Assembly: GCF_012396235.1 (NCBI RefSeq)
Contig: NZ_JAAXPA010000010.1
Location: 1-64,000, forward strand
Length of the DNA: 64,000 nucleotides
Reading direction: 5' to 3'
From: Rhodococcus opacus
GTDB taxonomy: Bacteria > Actinomycetota > Actinomycetes > Mycobacteriales > Mycobacteriaceae
Shown here: one piece after another, positions 46,442 to 55,356 of the stretch
Numbering within the stretch: position 1 is the first letter of the stretch
How the letters are laid out: each line of letters starts with the position of its first letter
Made by a program: the position numbers and the translations under genes
Notes under the pieces: generated by a model
Seen by the model: only the letters and a program-made list of their open reading frames with translations
Database searches by the model: none
Told to the model about the DNA's origin: nothing

Positions 46442-47092
46442 CTACGGCGGGGGTGCGGTCCGGTGTGGTTCTCGCCGGAGCGCGAACTGGTAAAAGTACT
46501 CCAGGGCGGCGGGGTCGGTGACGGCCGGGAGCAGCAACTGCCAGGCCTGGGTCATCCGGTGTGGGAGGTCGGCGACCGCGTCGGGGTTCCTGGCGAGCAC
46601 GCGGGAGCCGAATGCGGTGGTGACGACGGCCGCGGTGAGGGTGCGGGTGTCGGTGCCGGGCCGCAGGTGGCCTTCGGTGGCGGCGCGGGCCGCCAGGTCC
46701 CGGTAGCGGGCGGTCCAGGTAGCGAACAGGGCGGGCCGTGCGGGGGTGGGGTGGTCGCCGAGGTCGAGGACCAGTCGGAACGCGGCGCAGATCAACGGGT
46801 CGTCGTGGCCGTGGGTCGACGAGCGCGTAGGACAGTTCGATGAGCGCTTCGAGCGCGCTGCTCTGGTGTGCCGCCCGCTCGGTGCAGCCGTCGTCGAACC
46901 GGGTCAGACCGACGTCAGTCGCCTGCCGGGCGAGGTCCGTTTGGACCGGAAGTGGAAGTAGAGGCCGCCCTTGGTGGCGTGCGAAACTCCGGTGATCTCG
47001 TGCAGGGCGGCGTGGGTGTACCCGTGCCGATCGAATTGCTCCGCCGCCCGCGCCAAGATGGTGGTGCGGGTCAGTTGGACCCGTCGTTGCAT
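46442..47092 (-). pseudogene. TetR-family regulator (gamma-butyrolactone-receptor-like), two frameshifts
   Basis: The N-terminal helix-turn-helix is intact (MQRRVQLTRTTILARAAEQF, ITGVSHATKGGLYFHFRSKR) and resembles ScbR/ArpA-type receptors. One base is missing after FRSKR (near 46944), giving an early stop; the continuing DLARQATDVGLTRFDD and SALEALIELSYALVD are in the next frame; an extra C near 46818 restores the first frame for MICAAFRLVLDLGDHPTPAR to the end. The two shifts cancel, so the C-terminal domain stays open but separate. Sequencing indels are possible. Confidence 0.75.
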
Positions 47093-47458
47093 GACGGACC
47101 TCGCTTTCGCATAGTGTCTTCTGCCCTCGCGGGAAGAATCATAAGGAAATCGGCGCGGCCCGCCTGAACTATTTCATGTCGCGGCGCATGGTGTCATCTA
47201 CGAACAGCGCTGCGGACGTCACCACCAGGTTCCTCACGCAATTTCCTGCGTCGCCGTTCGGAATGGCGCCGCGACCGCGTCGAATTGGACGAGTGGTCAA
47301 AATGGAATTGGACGACTGATCAAAATAAAGAAGAAAGTTTATGGGCCGATCGGTGCAACACGATGAGCCCTACCGGCGATACACGACCGGGCGGGACCGA
47401 AAGGTGGCCCATCGCCGAGCGGGGAGACCCGCGGAACAAGGAAGTTCGAGTTGCCGGT
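47093..47458. other. Intergenic region, no gene seen
   Basis: No supported ORF. The 47290-47340 stretch is AT-richer than its surroundings and may hold the promoter for the small membrane protein gene at 47459. Confidence 0.4.
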
Positions 47459-47743
47459 ATGAATGTGTTCTGGATGGTCGAAGTCCTGATGGTCACGTTG
47501 TGCGTGATCGCGGTGTCGCTCGCCGCGGCGGTGACCGCCGATGCGGTGTCCGGACGCTCCCGCGAACGGGGACCGGACCGGGTCGACGCTGCGGTCTCAC
47601 CCACGGCGTCGCCGGTCCTCACTACCCGGGAGGTGCGCCGCGACCGGGACTGGCACCGGGTCGCGACACGGGCGTGGACGATCTGCATCCTCGCCTCCGT
47701 GGTCGCGGTCGCGGCCGTCGGGGTGCTGATCGTCGTGGGATAA
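47459..47743 (+). CDS. Small two-helix membrane protein
   Basis: A 94-residue protein with an N-terminal helix (MVEVLMVTLCVIAVSLAAAV, about 6-25), a charged cytoplasmic or external stretch with many Arg and Asp residues, and a C-terminal helix (TICILASVVAVAAVGVLIVV, about 73-92). No family recognised. It lies 40 bp upstream of a TetR gene in the same direction. The ribosome site is weak, so the start is uncertain. Confidence 0.6.
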   Translation: MNVFWMVEVLMVTLCVIAVSLAAAVTADAVSGRSRERGPDRVDAAVSPTASPVLTTREVRRDRDWHRVATRAWTICILASVVAVAAVGVLIVVG

Positions 47744-47783
47744 AGCCCCCGGCCCACGACCGCCGGACGCTTACGCTCGATTG

Positions 47784-48419
47784 ATGGCGAAGAAGCTGCC
47801 CGCCGATGAGCGCCGCGCCCAACTTCTGGAGGCGGCGTTGATGATCGCGGCCGAGCAGGGCGTCGACGCGCTGACCATGCGCCCACTCGCGGCCGATGCC
47901 GGGGTGTCCCCCGGAATCGTGCACTACCACTTCCACGACAAGGACACCCTCCTCACCGAACTGGGCGAGACTCAGATCTTGCAGGTCAACGAGGGGATGC
48001 GGCTGGCATTCGGGCAGTACACCGAACCCTCCGGGCTGACCGGGATCCCGGCCCTCGAGGATCTGCTGCGCGCCGGAATCCGCGGTCTGTGGCCGATCGT
48101 CGAAGCCACCCCCCACCACCAGCTGCTGGCCTACGAGCTGACCGCCCAGGCGCTGCGCCGCCGCAGCGCCGGCAACCTGGCGGCGGGGGCGATCGCCGAG
48201 CGGCAGTACTCCGCAATGGACGCCGAAACCGTCGCGTTCCTCACCCTGTGCGCGACCCGCGCCGACGTCACCTGGATCACCCCGGTCGAGCAGGTCGCCC
48301 GGTTCGCGCTCGCGTGCATGAACGGATTGGTGCTGCGTTGGCTCGTCGACCGGGACAGCGCCGCCGCCCTGATCGCCCTCGACGACCTCGTCCAGATCCT
48401 CACCAGCAAAGCTCGCTGA
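47784..48419 (+). CDS. TetR-family transcriptional regulator
   Basis: A 211-residue regulator. The DNA-binding domain is MAKKLPADERRAQLLEAALM, then RPLAADAGVSPGIVHYHFHD (about residues 5-55). The C-terminal domain is all-helical and of the BetI/RutR-like length, with LEDLLRAGIRGLWPIVEATP near 90-110. Start ATG 47784 directly follows an in-frame TTG. The adjacent small membrane protein gene may be its target, but no operator palindrome was noticed. Confidence 0.88.
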   Translation: MAKKLPADERRAQLLEAALMIAAEQGVDALTMRPLAADAGVSPGIVHYHFHDKDTLLTELGETQILQVNEGMRLAFGQYTEPSGLTGIPALEDLLRAGIRGLWPIVEATPHHQLLAYELTAQALRRRSAGNLAAGAIAERQYSAMDAETVAFLTLCATRADVTWITPVEQVARFALACMNGLVLRWLVDRDSAAALIALDDLVQILTSKAR

Positions 48420-49358
48420 CTGTCGCGGACGTTCTGTCCCTGCGCGCGGTTGACGCATCGGGTCACACCGCAGCGGGCATGAGAGGAAGAGCCGGGGGTG
48501 TGTGAGTGACTTCTCGCGCGGGGCCGCGCGGGGCCCGAGGGGGTGAGCGCGATCGTTCGTCCTCGGTCCACGCGCGGCGGGTGACGGCCCTCGGTCGAAA
48601 GGGGGAGTCGACAGAGGGTCTCGCCGCCCGCGGACAGCCGTCGAGCCGTGGGCAGCGTGTGGGTGGAGTACCCCGAATCGGTCGCACTATGTGTCCAACC
48701 CATGACCGGATTCTTGCTGACTTTGCTGTTTCAGCGAAGTTTCTGCTGCCGATATCTTCGTGGCGATATTCCTTGTGGCGGAGGGGCCCTCGGTCGTCGC
48801 GGGCGATGGTATTGGTCGCCCGGGCGGGTAGACATCGACGGCGGTTTCGAGGCGCATGCCCGCCACGCTGTTCGCCAGACAGCGGCTGACGGATTGACCG
48901 TCGCCGCCACTGTGCAGCGGTTTGCCCACTCTGCCACCGCAGATCAGCGCGAGACCGGAGCGGCCAGCTCATCCGAACAGTCTCGCCGTCGCCGGGAGGG
49001 AGGGGCTAGCTCGGTGCACGCTTGGAGGGTGCTCGGTCAAGCGTGTGCGTACCCGGTAGTCGCGGCGAAAGACTTGCTTTGATCCGAAGGTCGGGCGCCG
49101 GAGAGTGGGCGCTATCGGCTGCATCTCGAACGCACGCGTAGCAGCCGGTAGGGAAACCGGAGAAGGGACAGCGTGAGACCGCCGAGCGTCACACCGCGGA
49201 TCGTATCCGGATCGATGTGCCTGGGGCCTGTTGATGCGGAAATCGGGGGGGTCGGCTTGCGGCTCGCAGGTGGGGTTCAAGTCGCGCTGGCGCGGGTAAC
49301 CCGAGCCAATCCGAAACAACACCCGCGTACGGCTGCCCCCAACCAGGACCGATCCGAC
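48420..49358. other. Long intergenic region, no gene seen
   Basis: About 940 bp where all frames look like shadows. A segment at 48700-48780 is AT-rich for this window. No repeat, tRNA or transposon end was recognised. Confidence 0.45.
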
Positions 49359-49646
49359 ATGACCTCACACCGGCACATCACCACCGATCACGACGAGATC
49401 CGCGGTTGGATTCAGGCGCATCACGGCGTACCGGCACGAACGGCGACGACCACCGACACCGCAGCCGCCCTGCACATCGACTTTGCCGCGGTTCGCCCCG
49501 GCGAGCTCGAGCACATCTCCTGGGAGGAGTGGTTCACCGCGTTCGATGCGCAAGGCCTCGCCCTGTGCTACCCGGATCCGCATCTGCGCGGCGGAGCGAG
49601 CGCGTGGTTCGAACTCGTGCCCCGCGGCGGCGGAATTCACCCGTGA
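49359..49646 (+). CDS. Small conserved hypothetical protein
   Basis: A 95-residue soluble protein: TTDHDEIRGWIQAHHGVPAR at the start and LEHISWEEWFTAFDAQGLAL in the second half. This matches a small widespread family found in actinobacteria and cyanobacteria, often misnamed '1,4-alpha-glucan branching enzyme', with no demonstrated function known to me. ATG 49359 is where family similarity begins; the frame is open further upstream. Confidence 0.75.
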   Translation: MTSHRHITTDHDEIRGWIQAHHGVPARTATTTDTAAALHIDFAAVRPGELEHISWEEWFTAFDAQGLALCYPDPHLRGGASAWFELVPRGGGIHP

Positions 49647-49744
49647 GGTGAGCGGCGTGGCAGGCGTACCGCGGCATCGACGCGGGTACCCGATCCGGGT
49701 GGGGCAAGCCGATGTCGAGAGGCCCCGCGTGAAGGTGATCGTCG

Positions 49745-49825
49745 ATGACCAATCTGTACTATCCACTGGCTGTTGCGCTGTACATCCTCGTGGCACTCTG
49801 GCAAGGCAATCTCGGCCACTGGTGA
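49745..49825 (+). CDS. 26-residue membrane peptide
   Basis: The ORF begins MTNLYYPLAVALYILVALWQ and ends with a polar GNLGHW: a single hydrophobic helix with aromatic residues at both ends, as in small membrane proteins. AAGGTGA lies six bases before the ATG. It is 98 bp downstream of the conserved small protein at 49359. Confidence 0.5.
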   Translation: MTNLYYPLAVALYILVALWQGNLGHW

Positions 49826-50132
49826 CATCCGCCGAGTGCGTCCAGGCCCGGGTGGGGCGTGCCGCTCGATGTAGGAAATCGATGACCATCGAGGACCCCC
49901 TTTTGTGCTCCTCGATGGTGGAAGCGCGGTGTGCCCGAACCTTTGGGTGGATGGTTGATGTCGACGGACGGTGAGGATAGGTCAGCGCGACGACCGTGAG
50001 GGGATCGCCTGTGAGCGTGTGGATCCCGAGCGCCGGTGCCGTTCGGATCCCGTGTTCGACCGTTCTGACGTCCCGCCGGGGGAGCGGCGTTTCCCTTCCT
50101 CATGAGGTCGGCGAGCACTGCGGGCGGTCGGC
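49826..50132. other. Intergenic region, no gene seen
   Basis: About 300 bp between the peptide ORF and the convergent kinase gene; nothing recognised. Confidence 0.4.
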
Positions 50133-51401
50133 TCAGTTCCCGCCGCCGCCACCGCCGTTGCCCCCGTTGCCGTTTCCGTTGCCTCCGTTGCCTGGACCGC
50201 CCTGGCCGTTGCCTTGGTTGCCGCCGCCCTGGTTGCCGTTCCCACCGCCGGTGTCCACGCCTGCGCCCGGTGCGGTGTCGTCTGGCGCGACAATCTCGGG
50301 TGCCGGGGCGATCGGTTCGGAGCTGATCATGGTAGCCGGCGGCGCCGGTGCCGGGGTGAGGTAGCTGCTCGGGGCGGGAGCGGTCGGCGGGGGAACCGAG
50401 GTCGAACCTGTGGTGCTGCCCTCGTCCCGCGACGCGAAGGCCAGTGCCAGCAGCGCGATGGTCACCAGCACCGCCGCGACCGCGCCGATGATCACCCCGG
50501 CACCGGGTGACCGGCGCGGCTGTGCGGGTGGACCGAGGGGAACAGCGGCGGCTGGGATGGAGGTGACCACCTGGGTCGGGGGCGGCGGCATCGTGCGTGG
50601 GTTCGCGAGGCTCGCGCGCATCTGGGTGGCGGTGGCGAACCGTTGCTGGGGGTCGGGGCTGAGGGCGCGCTCGATCACGGTGGTCAGTGTCGGGGCGAGG
50701 TCGGGGCGTACCGCGGTGAGCGGCTCGTGGTGTCCGTGGACGATCGCGTGGGCCAGCGACAGGATTGTGTCCCCGGTGTAGGGGCGGTGGCCGGCGAGGG
50801 CTTCGTAGCCGACGACACCGACGGCGTAGAGGTCATCGGTTACCGAGGCAGGTTTCCCTGTGATGCGGTCGGGGCTCAGGTAGGCGACGGTGCCGAGGAC
50901 CTCTCCAGCGGTGGTGTGGTCGGTGTCGGCGCTCTTGGCGATGCCGAAGTCGGTGACCTTTACGGTTCCGTCGGCGTCGAACAGGATGTTGCACGGTTTG
51001 ATGTCCCGGTGCAGGATTCCCGCCGCGTGTGCGGCCCCCAGGGCGTCGAGGGTCTGGGTGAGGATCGTCCGGGCTCGCGGGGCGGGGAGCGGGCCGGCGA
51101 GGAGGTCGTCGAGCAGGGTCCGCCCGGGCAGGCGTTCCATCACGATGTACGGGGCGCCGTGGTCGTCGCCGCTGTCGTGTACGGCGACGACGTTCGGGTG
51201 GTTCAGCGTCGCGGCGAGGCGCGCCTCGGACTCGAAACGCCGCCGGGTCTGCGGTTCTGAGGCCATCTCCGGGCGCAGCACCTTCACCGCGACAGCCCGG
51301 GCCAGGCGATGATCCCACCCGTCGTACACGTCGGCCATTCCGCCGCGGCCCAGCACCTCACGCAGCTCATACCGACCTGCGAGAACCACCGACCCGGGCA
51401 T
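50133..51401 (-). CDS. Serine/threonine protein kinase (PknB-like), single-pass membrane
   Basis: A 422-residue kinase. The catalytic domain (about 1-265) has GRGGMADVYDG, the ATP-binding Lys in AVAVKVLRPE, HRDIKPCNILFD (about 130), DFGIAKSAD (about 150) and the APE-equivalent YLSPDRITGK. A Pro-rich stretch leads to one transmembrane helix (GAGVIIGAVAAVLVTIALLA, about 302-321). The external part has Pro/Ala/Ser segments and ends in a tail of Gly and Asn repeats (GGNGNGNGGNGG); no PASTA domain is present. The tail is low-complexity, so it may vary in length between strains. Confidence 0.92.
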   Translation of the reverse strand: MPGSVVLAGRYELREVLGRGGMADVYDGWDHRLARAVAVKVLRPEMASEPQTRRRFESEARLAATLNHPNVVAVHDSGDDHGAPYIVMERLPGRTLLDDLLAGPLPAPRARTILTQTLDALGAAHAAGILHRDIKPCNILFDADGTVKVTDFGIAKSADTDHTTAGEVLGTVAYLSPDRITGKPASVTDDLYAVGVVGYEALAGHRPYTGDTILSLAHAIVHGHHEPLTAVRPDLAPTLTTVIERALSPDPQQRFATATQMRASLANPRTMPPPPTQVVTSIPAAAVPLGPPAQPRRSPGAGVIIGAVAAVLVTIALLALAFASRDEGSTTGSTSVPPPTAPAPSSYLTPAPAPPATMISSEPIAPAPEIVAPDDTAPGAGVDTGGGNGNQGGGNQGNGQGGPGNGGNGNGNGGNGGGGGGN

Positions 51402-51564
51402 ACGTTCACGCTAATGGGCGCGGCCACCGCCCGGTAACCGCGCCGCCACCTACCGGCATTTGCCCGTTGGCCACGCCACACGCTGTGGGCACCCAGGGCC
51501 ACCGAGTGCTCGCGACCGGTTCGTCTTCCGTGTGGGATCGGTGAGAGGCGGGCACGCGAGGGGC

Positions 51565-51894
51565 ATGAGCACAATCACCGAAGAAGTGGACGTCGATGTT
51601 CCGGTCCGGGTCGCCTGCGACCACTCGCTGGTCGGTATCGAACTGCTCACCATCGACGCCCGCATCGTGGTCGCCAGCGTCGATACCTACCTGCGGTTCG
51701 CCGAGGCGGCGAATCGGCTGGCGATCGGCAGCGAACCGAAGGGCCTGTCCGACCTCGTGTCCGATGTCAAGGGCAGCGGCAGCACGAAGTCCAAGACCAA
51801 GGGCGTCCTCGAGGGCGTGGGGGAGACGCTCGGTGAGCTGCTCGGCGGATCCGCGAGCGAACGCGAACCGGCACCGCGTCGGAGGCGGAAATGA
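51565..51894 (+). CDS. Chimeric gas-vesicle protein (GvpA/GvpJ C-terminal part)
   Basis: A 109-residue ORF. From residue 22 on it matches the core of GvpA/GvpJ (LVGIELLTIDARIVVASVDT, YLRFAEAANRL), followed by a charged tail. The N-terminal half of the gas-vesicle domain (the LxxVLDxILDKGIVIDAxVRV strand-turn region) is missing; instead residues 1-20 (MSTITEEVDVDVPVRVAC) look like the start of the SRPBCC protein often encoded in actinobacterial gvp clusters. A deletion fusing two neighbours explains this. It overlaps the GvpF-like gene by 4 bp. It is unlikely to build vesicles. Confidence 0.75.
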   Translation: MSTITEEVDVDVPVRVACDHSLVGIELLTIDARIVVASVDTYLRFAEAANRLAIGSEPKGLSDLVSDVKGSGSTKSKTKGVLEGVGETLGELLGGSASEREPAPRRRRK

Positions 51895-52695
51895 CCTCGA
51901 CCGACGATACCCACGACACCGAGGTCACCGACATCGACGAGGGCGCTGCGGCAGCCGTGATCTACGTGTACGCCATCGTGCCCGCGGACGTGCAACCGGA
52001 AGAGGACGCCACCGGCATTCACGACGCCCCGATCGGGATCGTCACCCATGGTGACATCGCGGCGTTGGTCAGCGAGATCGACCCGGACGACCGGCTCGGC
52101 ACCCCCGCGGACCTGCAGGCCCACGCCCGCATCCTCGATGGCACCTCACACGTCGCCCCGGTGCTGCCGCTGCGGTTCGGTGCCGTCGTGTCCGACCGCG
52201 ACGCCGTTGTCAACGAACTGCTCGCCGAACATCACGACGAGTTCGCCTCCGCCACTCGGCGAACTCGAGGGCTTCGCCCAGTGCATGATCAAGGGCCGCT
52301 ACGTCGAGGAGAGCATCGTGCGGGAGATCGTCGACGAGAGTCCGAAGGCGTCCGCACTGCTCGAGTCGATCCGGGGCCAGCCCGAGGAGCGCACCCGCGA
52401 TGCCCGGATTGCTCTGGGCGAGCTCATCGGCCACAGCCTCGAGGCCAAGCGGGAGATGGACACCCGTATCACTCTCGAGGCGTTGTCACCGCTGACCGAC
52501 ACCGTCACCGTCTGCGAACCCACCCACGACGAGGATGCAGTCCAGATCGCGATTCTCCTCGAGGTCGACCGGCAAGACGAACTCGAGCAGACGGTCGGAG
52601 ACCTGGCCGCGCGTTGGGACAACCGGGTCACCATGCGCATCCTCGGCCCCATGGCCCCCTACGACTTTGTGGTGAGACCAAAGCCGGAGGACTGA
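51891..52695 (+). pseudogene. GvpL/GvpF-family gas-vesicle protein, frameshifted
   Basis: The first frame reads VIYVYAIVPADVQPEEDATG, GDIAALVSEIDPDDRLGTPA, SHVAPVLPLRFGAVVSDRDA and HHDEFASA; one extra base near 52254 shifts it. The next frame continues LGELEGFAQCMIKGRYVEES, IGHSLEAKREMDTRITLEAL and MRILGPMAPYDFVVRPKPED to a stop at 52693-52695. Corrected length is about 267 residues, normal for the family. The ORF as written runs on in the wrong frame to 52802. Confidence 0.8.
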
Positions 52696-53050
52696 CGAAA
52701 GATCTCCGGCGTGCAGGATCCGAAGAGTCTGTGTTCACCTCCTTTGTCCATGCTGCGGCCGGGAATTTCCGAGACCGATCACTCTCGTGCACGGTCAGAT
52801 GAATATGCAGACACGGGACCCTCGGATATCCGATGTTGGCAAAATCACGAGTACACATTACGAGGCCCACACTCTCGAACCACGCTTCGCGCAAGGCTAT
52901 TCCGTGTTCGGCCGGCCCGATTCGGCGTGGCAATTTCGACTCGACTGCGCGCCCGCCGACCGAGCATCCCCGCAGACCGAGCCTCACCTCACGGCCGAGG
53001 ATGGCGGTCGGGACTGGGGGACCGGGCCGGTGATCGTGCTGATCAGGGCG

Positions 53051-53082
53051 GTGGCCCGGCTGCCCCTGGTGAGCCGGGCCAC
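53051..53082. terminator. Hairpin
   Basis: GTGGCCCGGCT (53051-53061) pairs perfectly with AGCCGGGCCAC (53072-53082) across ten bases, between the GvpF-like gene and peptide copy 2. Confidence 0.5.
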
Positions 53083-53121
53083 TGCGGCCTGATTACTCGG
53101 TCGGTCAGCTCGGTCCGATGC

Positions 53122-53138
53122 CGCCGCCGAAGGCGGCG
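53122..53138. terminator. UUC-loop hairpin after peptide copy 2
   Basis: CGCCGCC (53122-53128) pairs with GGCGGCG (53132-53138) across three bases; on the minus strand the loop reads TTC. It begins directly after the stop of the 16-residue ORF. Confidence 0.45.
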
Positions 53139-53139
53139 C

Positions 53140-53190
53140 TCAGCCACCTACCTCTAACGCGAGGGTGAAGTCGATTCCTGCAGAACCCAT
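53140..53190 (-). CDS. 16-residue ORF (MGSAGIDF family, copy 2, probably truncated)
   Basis: Reads MGSAGIDFTLALEVGG. The first eight residues and the codons for GIDF (GGAATCGACTTC) are the same as in the ORF at 45645-45737, and the leader again carries GGAAAGG, here eleven bases before the ATG. The middle of copy 1 is missing and the end is again Gly-rich, which suggests an internal deletion. A hairpin follows at once. An AT-rich stretch at 53270-53345 could be the promoter. Confidence 0.45.
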   Translation of the reverse strand: MGSAGIDFTLALEVGG

Positions 53191-53619
53191 AAGAATTCAC
53201 GCCTTTCCTCGTGATGAATCCACGGGATCGTCGATCCCCGCTTGCGATGCCTATCGCGCTCGGGGCCGAGGAGCGTTTCGCGAAAAGCGAATTTCTCACA
53301 TTATGAAAATTAACAACCGCCCATAATGTTGCTGGGCAATCGATTTAGGAAATGGGGGTGACGTCAAATTCGGTGCATGTGCTTCTCGTATATTTGCGTG
53401 ATCCACGACGTTACGACGGTCGGGGCCGCGCGCGGCCGAGGTCGGGGTGGGCGAGCACTCGACCTCGGTCGCTCGCGACGGGGCGCCCCGCCGGCCGAAG
53501 GGGTTCGGCGGCCGGAGCGGGGCTGGATGCCCGGTCCGCCTTCGCGGCGCGGGCAGCGTACTCAGCGGGTACCCACAGACAACCGCGGTACGCGGGTATC
53601 CCGAGGGCCGGCAGACCCC
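53191..53619. other. Intergenic region, no gene seen
   Basis: AT-rich at 53280-53350 (likely promoter of the minus-strand peptide ORF), then GC-rich shadow frames. Confidence 0.4.
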
Positions 53620-53760
53620 ACGGTCATTCGGTGCGGTCCTGTCCGATCGTGACGCGGTGACGAAACGAACTGCTCGCCGAATACGACGGCGAGTTCGCCT
53701 CCGCCCTCCCGGAACTCGAGGCTTCGCGCAGATTGAGCGTCGCGGTCCCGGGGTAGTCGG
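53620..53760 (+). pseudogene. Second GvpF/GvpL fragment
   Basis: SFGAVLSDRDAVT in one frame, then ELLAEYDGEFASALPELEAS in the next, ending at a TAG near 53758. It corresponds to about residues 95-135 of the GvpF-like protein at 51891, so a second gvpF-type gene once existed here or the region was duplicated. Only this piece remains. Confidence 0.6.
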
Positions 53761-53859
53761 CGGGAACGAAGGCACCACCCACCGACCACGGCCCCCATCC
53801 TTTTCGCCGACGCCGGCGCCGAGGTGCACCACATCTTCTCGACAACAAGGGGTTGGGCG

Positions 53860-54033
53860 ATGACAAGCAAGGGTCAGGTGGCCATGGCCGTGGGTGCCGG
53901 TTACATGCTGGGCCGTACGCGAGTTGACCACGCGTCGAAACCGACACGCTCGCCACCAACCCAGATCGACCGGGCCCACAGAGGCGGCGCCCACGACGAC
54001 GGTCCTGGACGCCGCCTCGCCCTGCGTCCTTGA
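53860..54033 (+). pseudogene. Gas-vesicle-cluster-type small protein, truncated
   Basis: The ORF begins MTSKGQVAMAVGAGYMLGRT, the start of a small protein commonly found in actinobacterial gvp clusters, then changes to unrelated Arg/Pro-rich sequence, so the frame or sequence is lost after about 20 codons. It lies 100 bp after the second GvpF fragment, supporting a former gas-vesicle locus. Confidence 0.45.
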
Positions 54034-54204
54034 CAAACCGGCGTACATATCAGGTCGCTGCACACGCCACCTCGACCGATGAAGGAACTCAGCAGCGTAA
54101 ACGTTCGTGGTTGGCCCGGCGATCCGGGCTCGGAGCATTCGCGGTGCGGTCCGCAGGAGTTCCTGGCGCGGCACTGGCGACGGCCTACGCGGTAGCCGCC
54201 GGTT

Positions 54205-54573
54205 GATTGATTACAGAGCTGGACGATCAGAACCGGGTCTTCCTCCCATTCCAGCACGGACTTGCTGATCGCCGCCCGCACGGTAGAACCGCCACGGTGC
54301 GTGAGGGTCACGACCTTGCCCGCCGAGTGCCGCAGATCCTCCGCAGCCGGCCACGGGGGGGGGGGACACTGTCGGGACCGGATCGTGTATCGAACGCCCC
54401 GAAAGCGCATCATGCGGATAGCCCAGCATGTCCTCGAATGCCCAATTGACGTGCACGACGTGACCGTCCCGGTGGAGGGGAAGCACCGGGACCGGGAGCC
54501 GGGCCAGCAGCACCAACGCGGGAGTCCTTCGAGGAAACCCAGTGCGGTTGTAGGGTCTCGCTCCCAGTGGCAT
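54205..54573 (-). pseudogene. PAS-domain protein, off-frame at a C11 tract
   Basis: The first frame reads PVLPLHRDGHVVHVNWAFED, MLGYPHDALSGRSIHDPVPT; the second reads DLRHSAGKVVTLTHRGGSTV and RAAISKSVLEWEEDPVLIVQ, then LCNQS. Together they form one PAS sensor domain of about 115 residues. The break falls in a run of 11 C on the coding strand (54355-54365); 12 or 9 C would join the halves. No output domain follows. It could be phase-variable or simply eroded. Confidence 0.65.
54355..54365. repeat. 11-base G/C homopolymer
   Basis: Eleven consecutive G on the plus strand, inside the PAS-domain reading frame, where gain of one or loss of two bases restores the frame. Such tracts are prone to slippage and to sequencing error. 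Confidence 0.8.
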
Positions 54574-54754
54574 TTTCAGACGCTGTGACCTGCGTATTTA
54601 TTACTTCTCTCACGGCACGGCACCGCAGTCAGTCTCAATTCCCTGGCATTTCTTCAGCAATCACAGAGCGGGCCGGCCGTGCCGATGCCCGTGCGGGCAT
54701 CGGGTGCGACAGGCAAGGATGATCTGCGATGCTGATCAGAACACTGCGGAGGAC

Positions 54755-55356
54755 ATGAAGAGGCTGGAGATGACGGAGGCCCCGAGCAACGGCTCCACAT
54801 CAGGTGATGAAGCGATGACCGTTCGTGCCGCCGCGATCCGGGCCGCGGCTATCCGCGAAGTACCTAAGCACGGACGGCTGCTGAAATCGGCCAGGGATGG
54901 TCGCATCCTCAGCGCGCTTATGCTCCGGATCTTCGCTATCTCCACACCCCATGGGCACGGGGTGCTCACGACGACCGGTCGCAAGAGTGGCAAGGAGCGA
55001 CGGAACTACGTTCGCGCGATCCGGTGCCACGACAAGGTGTACGTCGTGATGCTCCGCCCTCCCGCATTGGCAATCGAGAGGCCCCTAGCCGTCTCATCCT
55101 GGATGTGGAACATCCGGGGAAACCCAAACATTCGCCTTCGGCTGCGGCGTCGAACTTTTGCCGGCGTCGCGCGCGAGATCAGCGACCCGATCGAGTTGCG
55201 ACAGGCCCGAGAGGCAATCTGCGAGACGGTTCACCTCGTTGACTACGGTGAGTGCAGCCTTCATCTGCGCGGGCGTCCCTCCCGGCCAAGATCAAGGACC
55301 TCCACGGCTACTGGTTCGACACCGGTATCCCACTTGTAATCGAACTCGCGGTGTAG
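54755..55356 (+). pseudogene. Deazaflavin-dependent nitroreductase-family protein, 3' frameshift
   Basis: The main frame has HGRLLKSARDGRILSALMLR, HGHGVLTTTGRKSGKERRNY and SSWMWNIRGNPNIRLRLRRR: the split-barrel F420-binding family of mycobacterial Ddn. A missing base near 55285 moves the last strand out of frame; the original end reads KIKDLHGYWFDTGIPLVIEL with a stop at 55354-55356. As written the ORF ends at 55339 with 20-odd foreign residues. ATG 54755 has GGAGG close by; the frame is open to 54704. Confidence 0.65.

Noticed and set aside
50133-50270. Short Gly/Asn codon repeats that might be read as a CRISPR-like or tandem repeat array
   Set aside because: They are in frame within the kinase C-terminal tail, with no spacers or constant repeat unit.
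52787-53092. 101-codon plus-strand frame after the GvpF-like gene
   Set aside because: No ribosome site or family, and it runs through a strong hairpin at 53051-53082.
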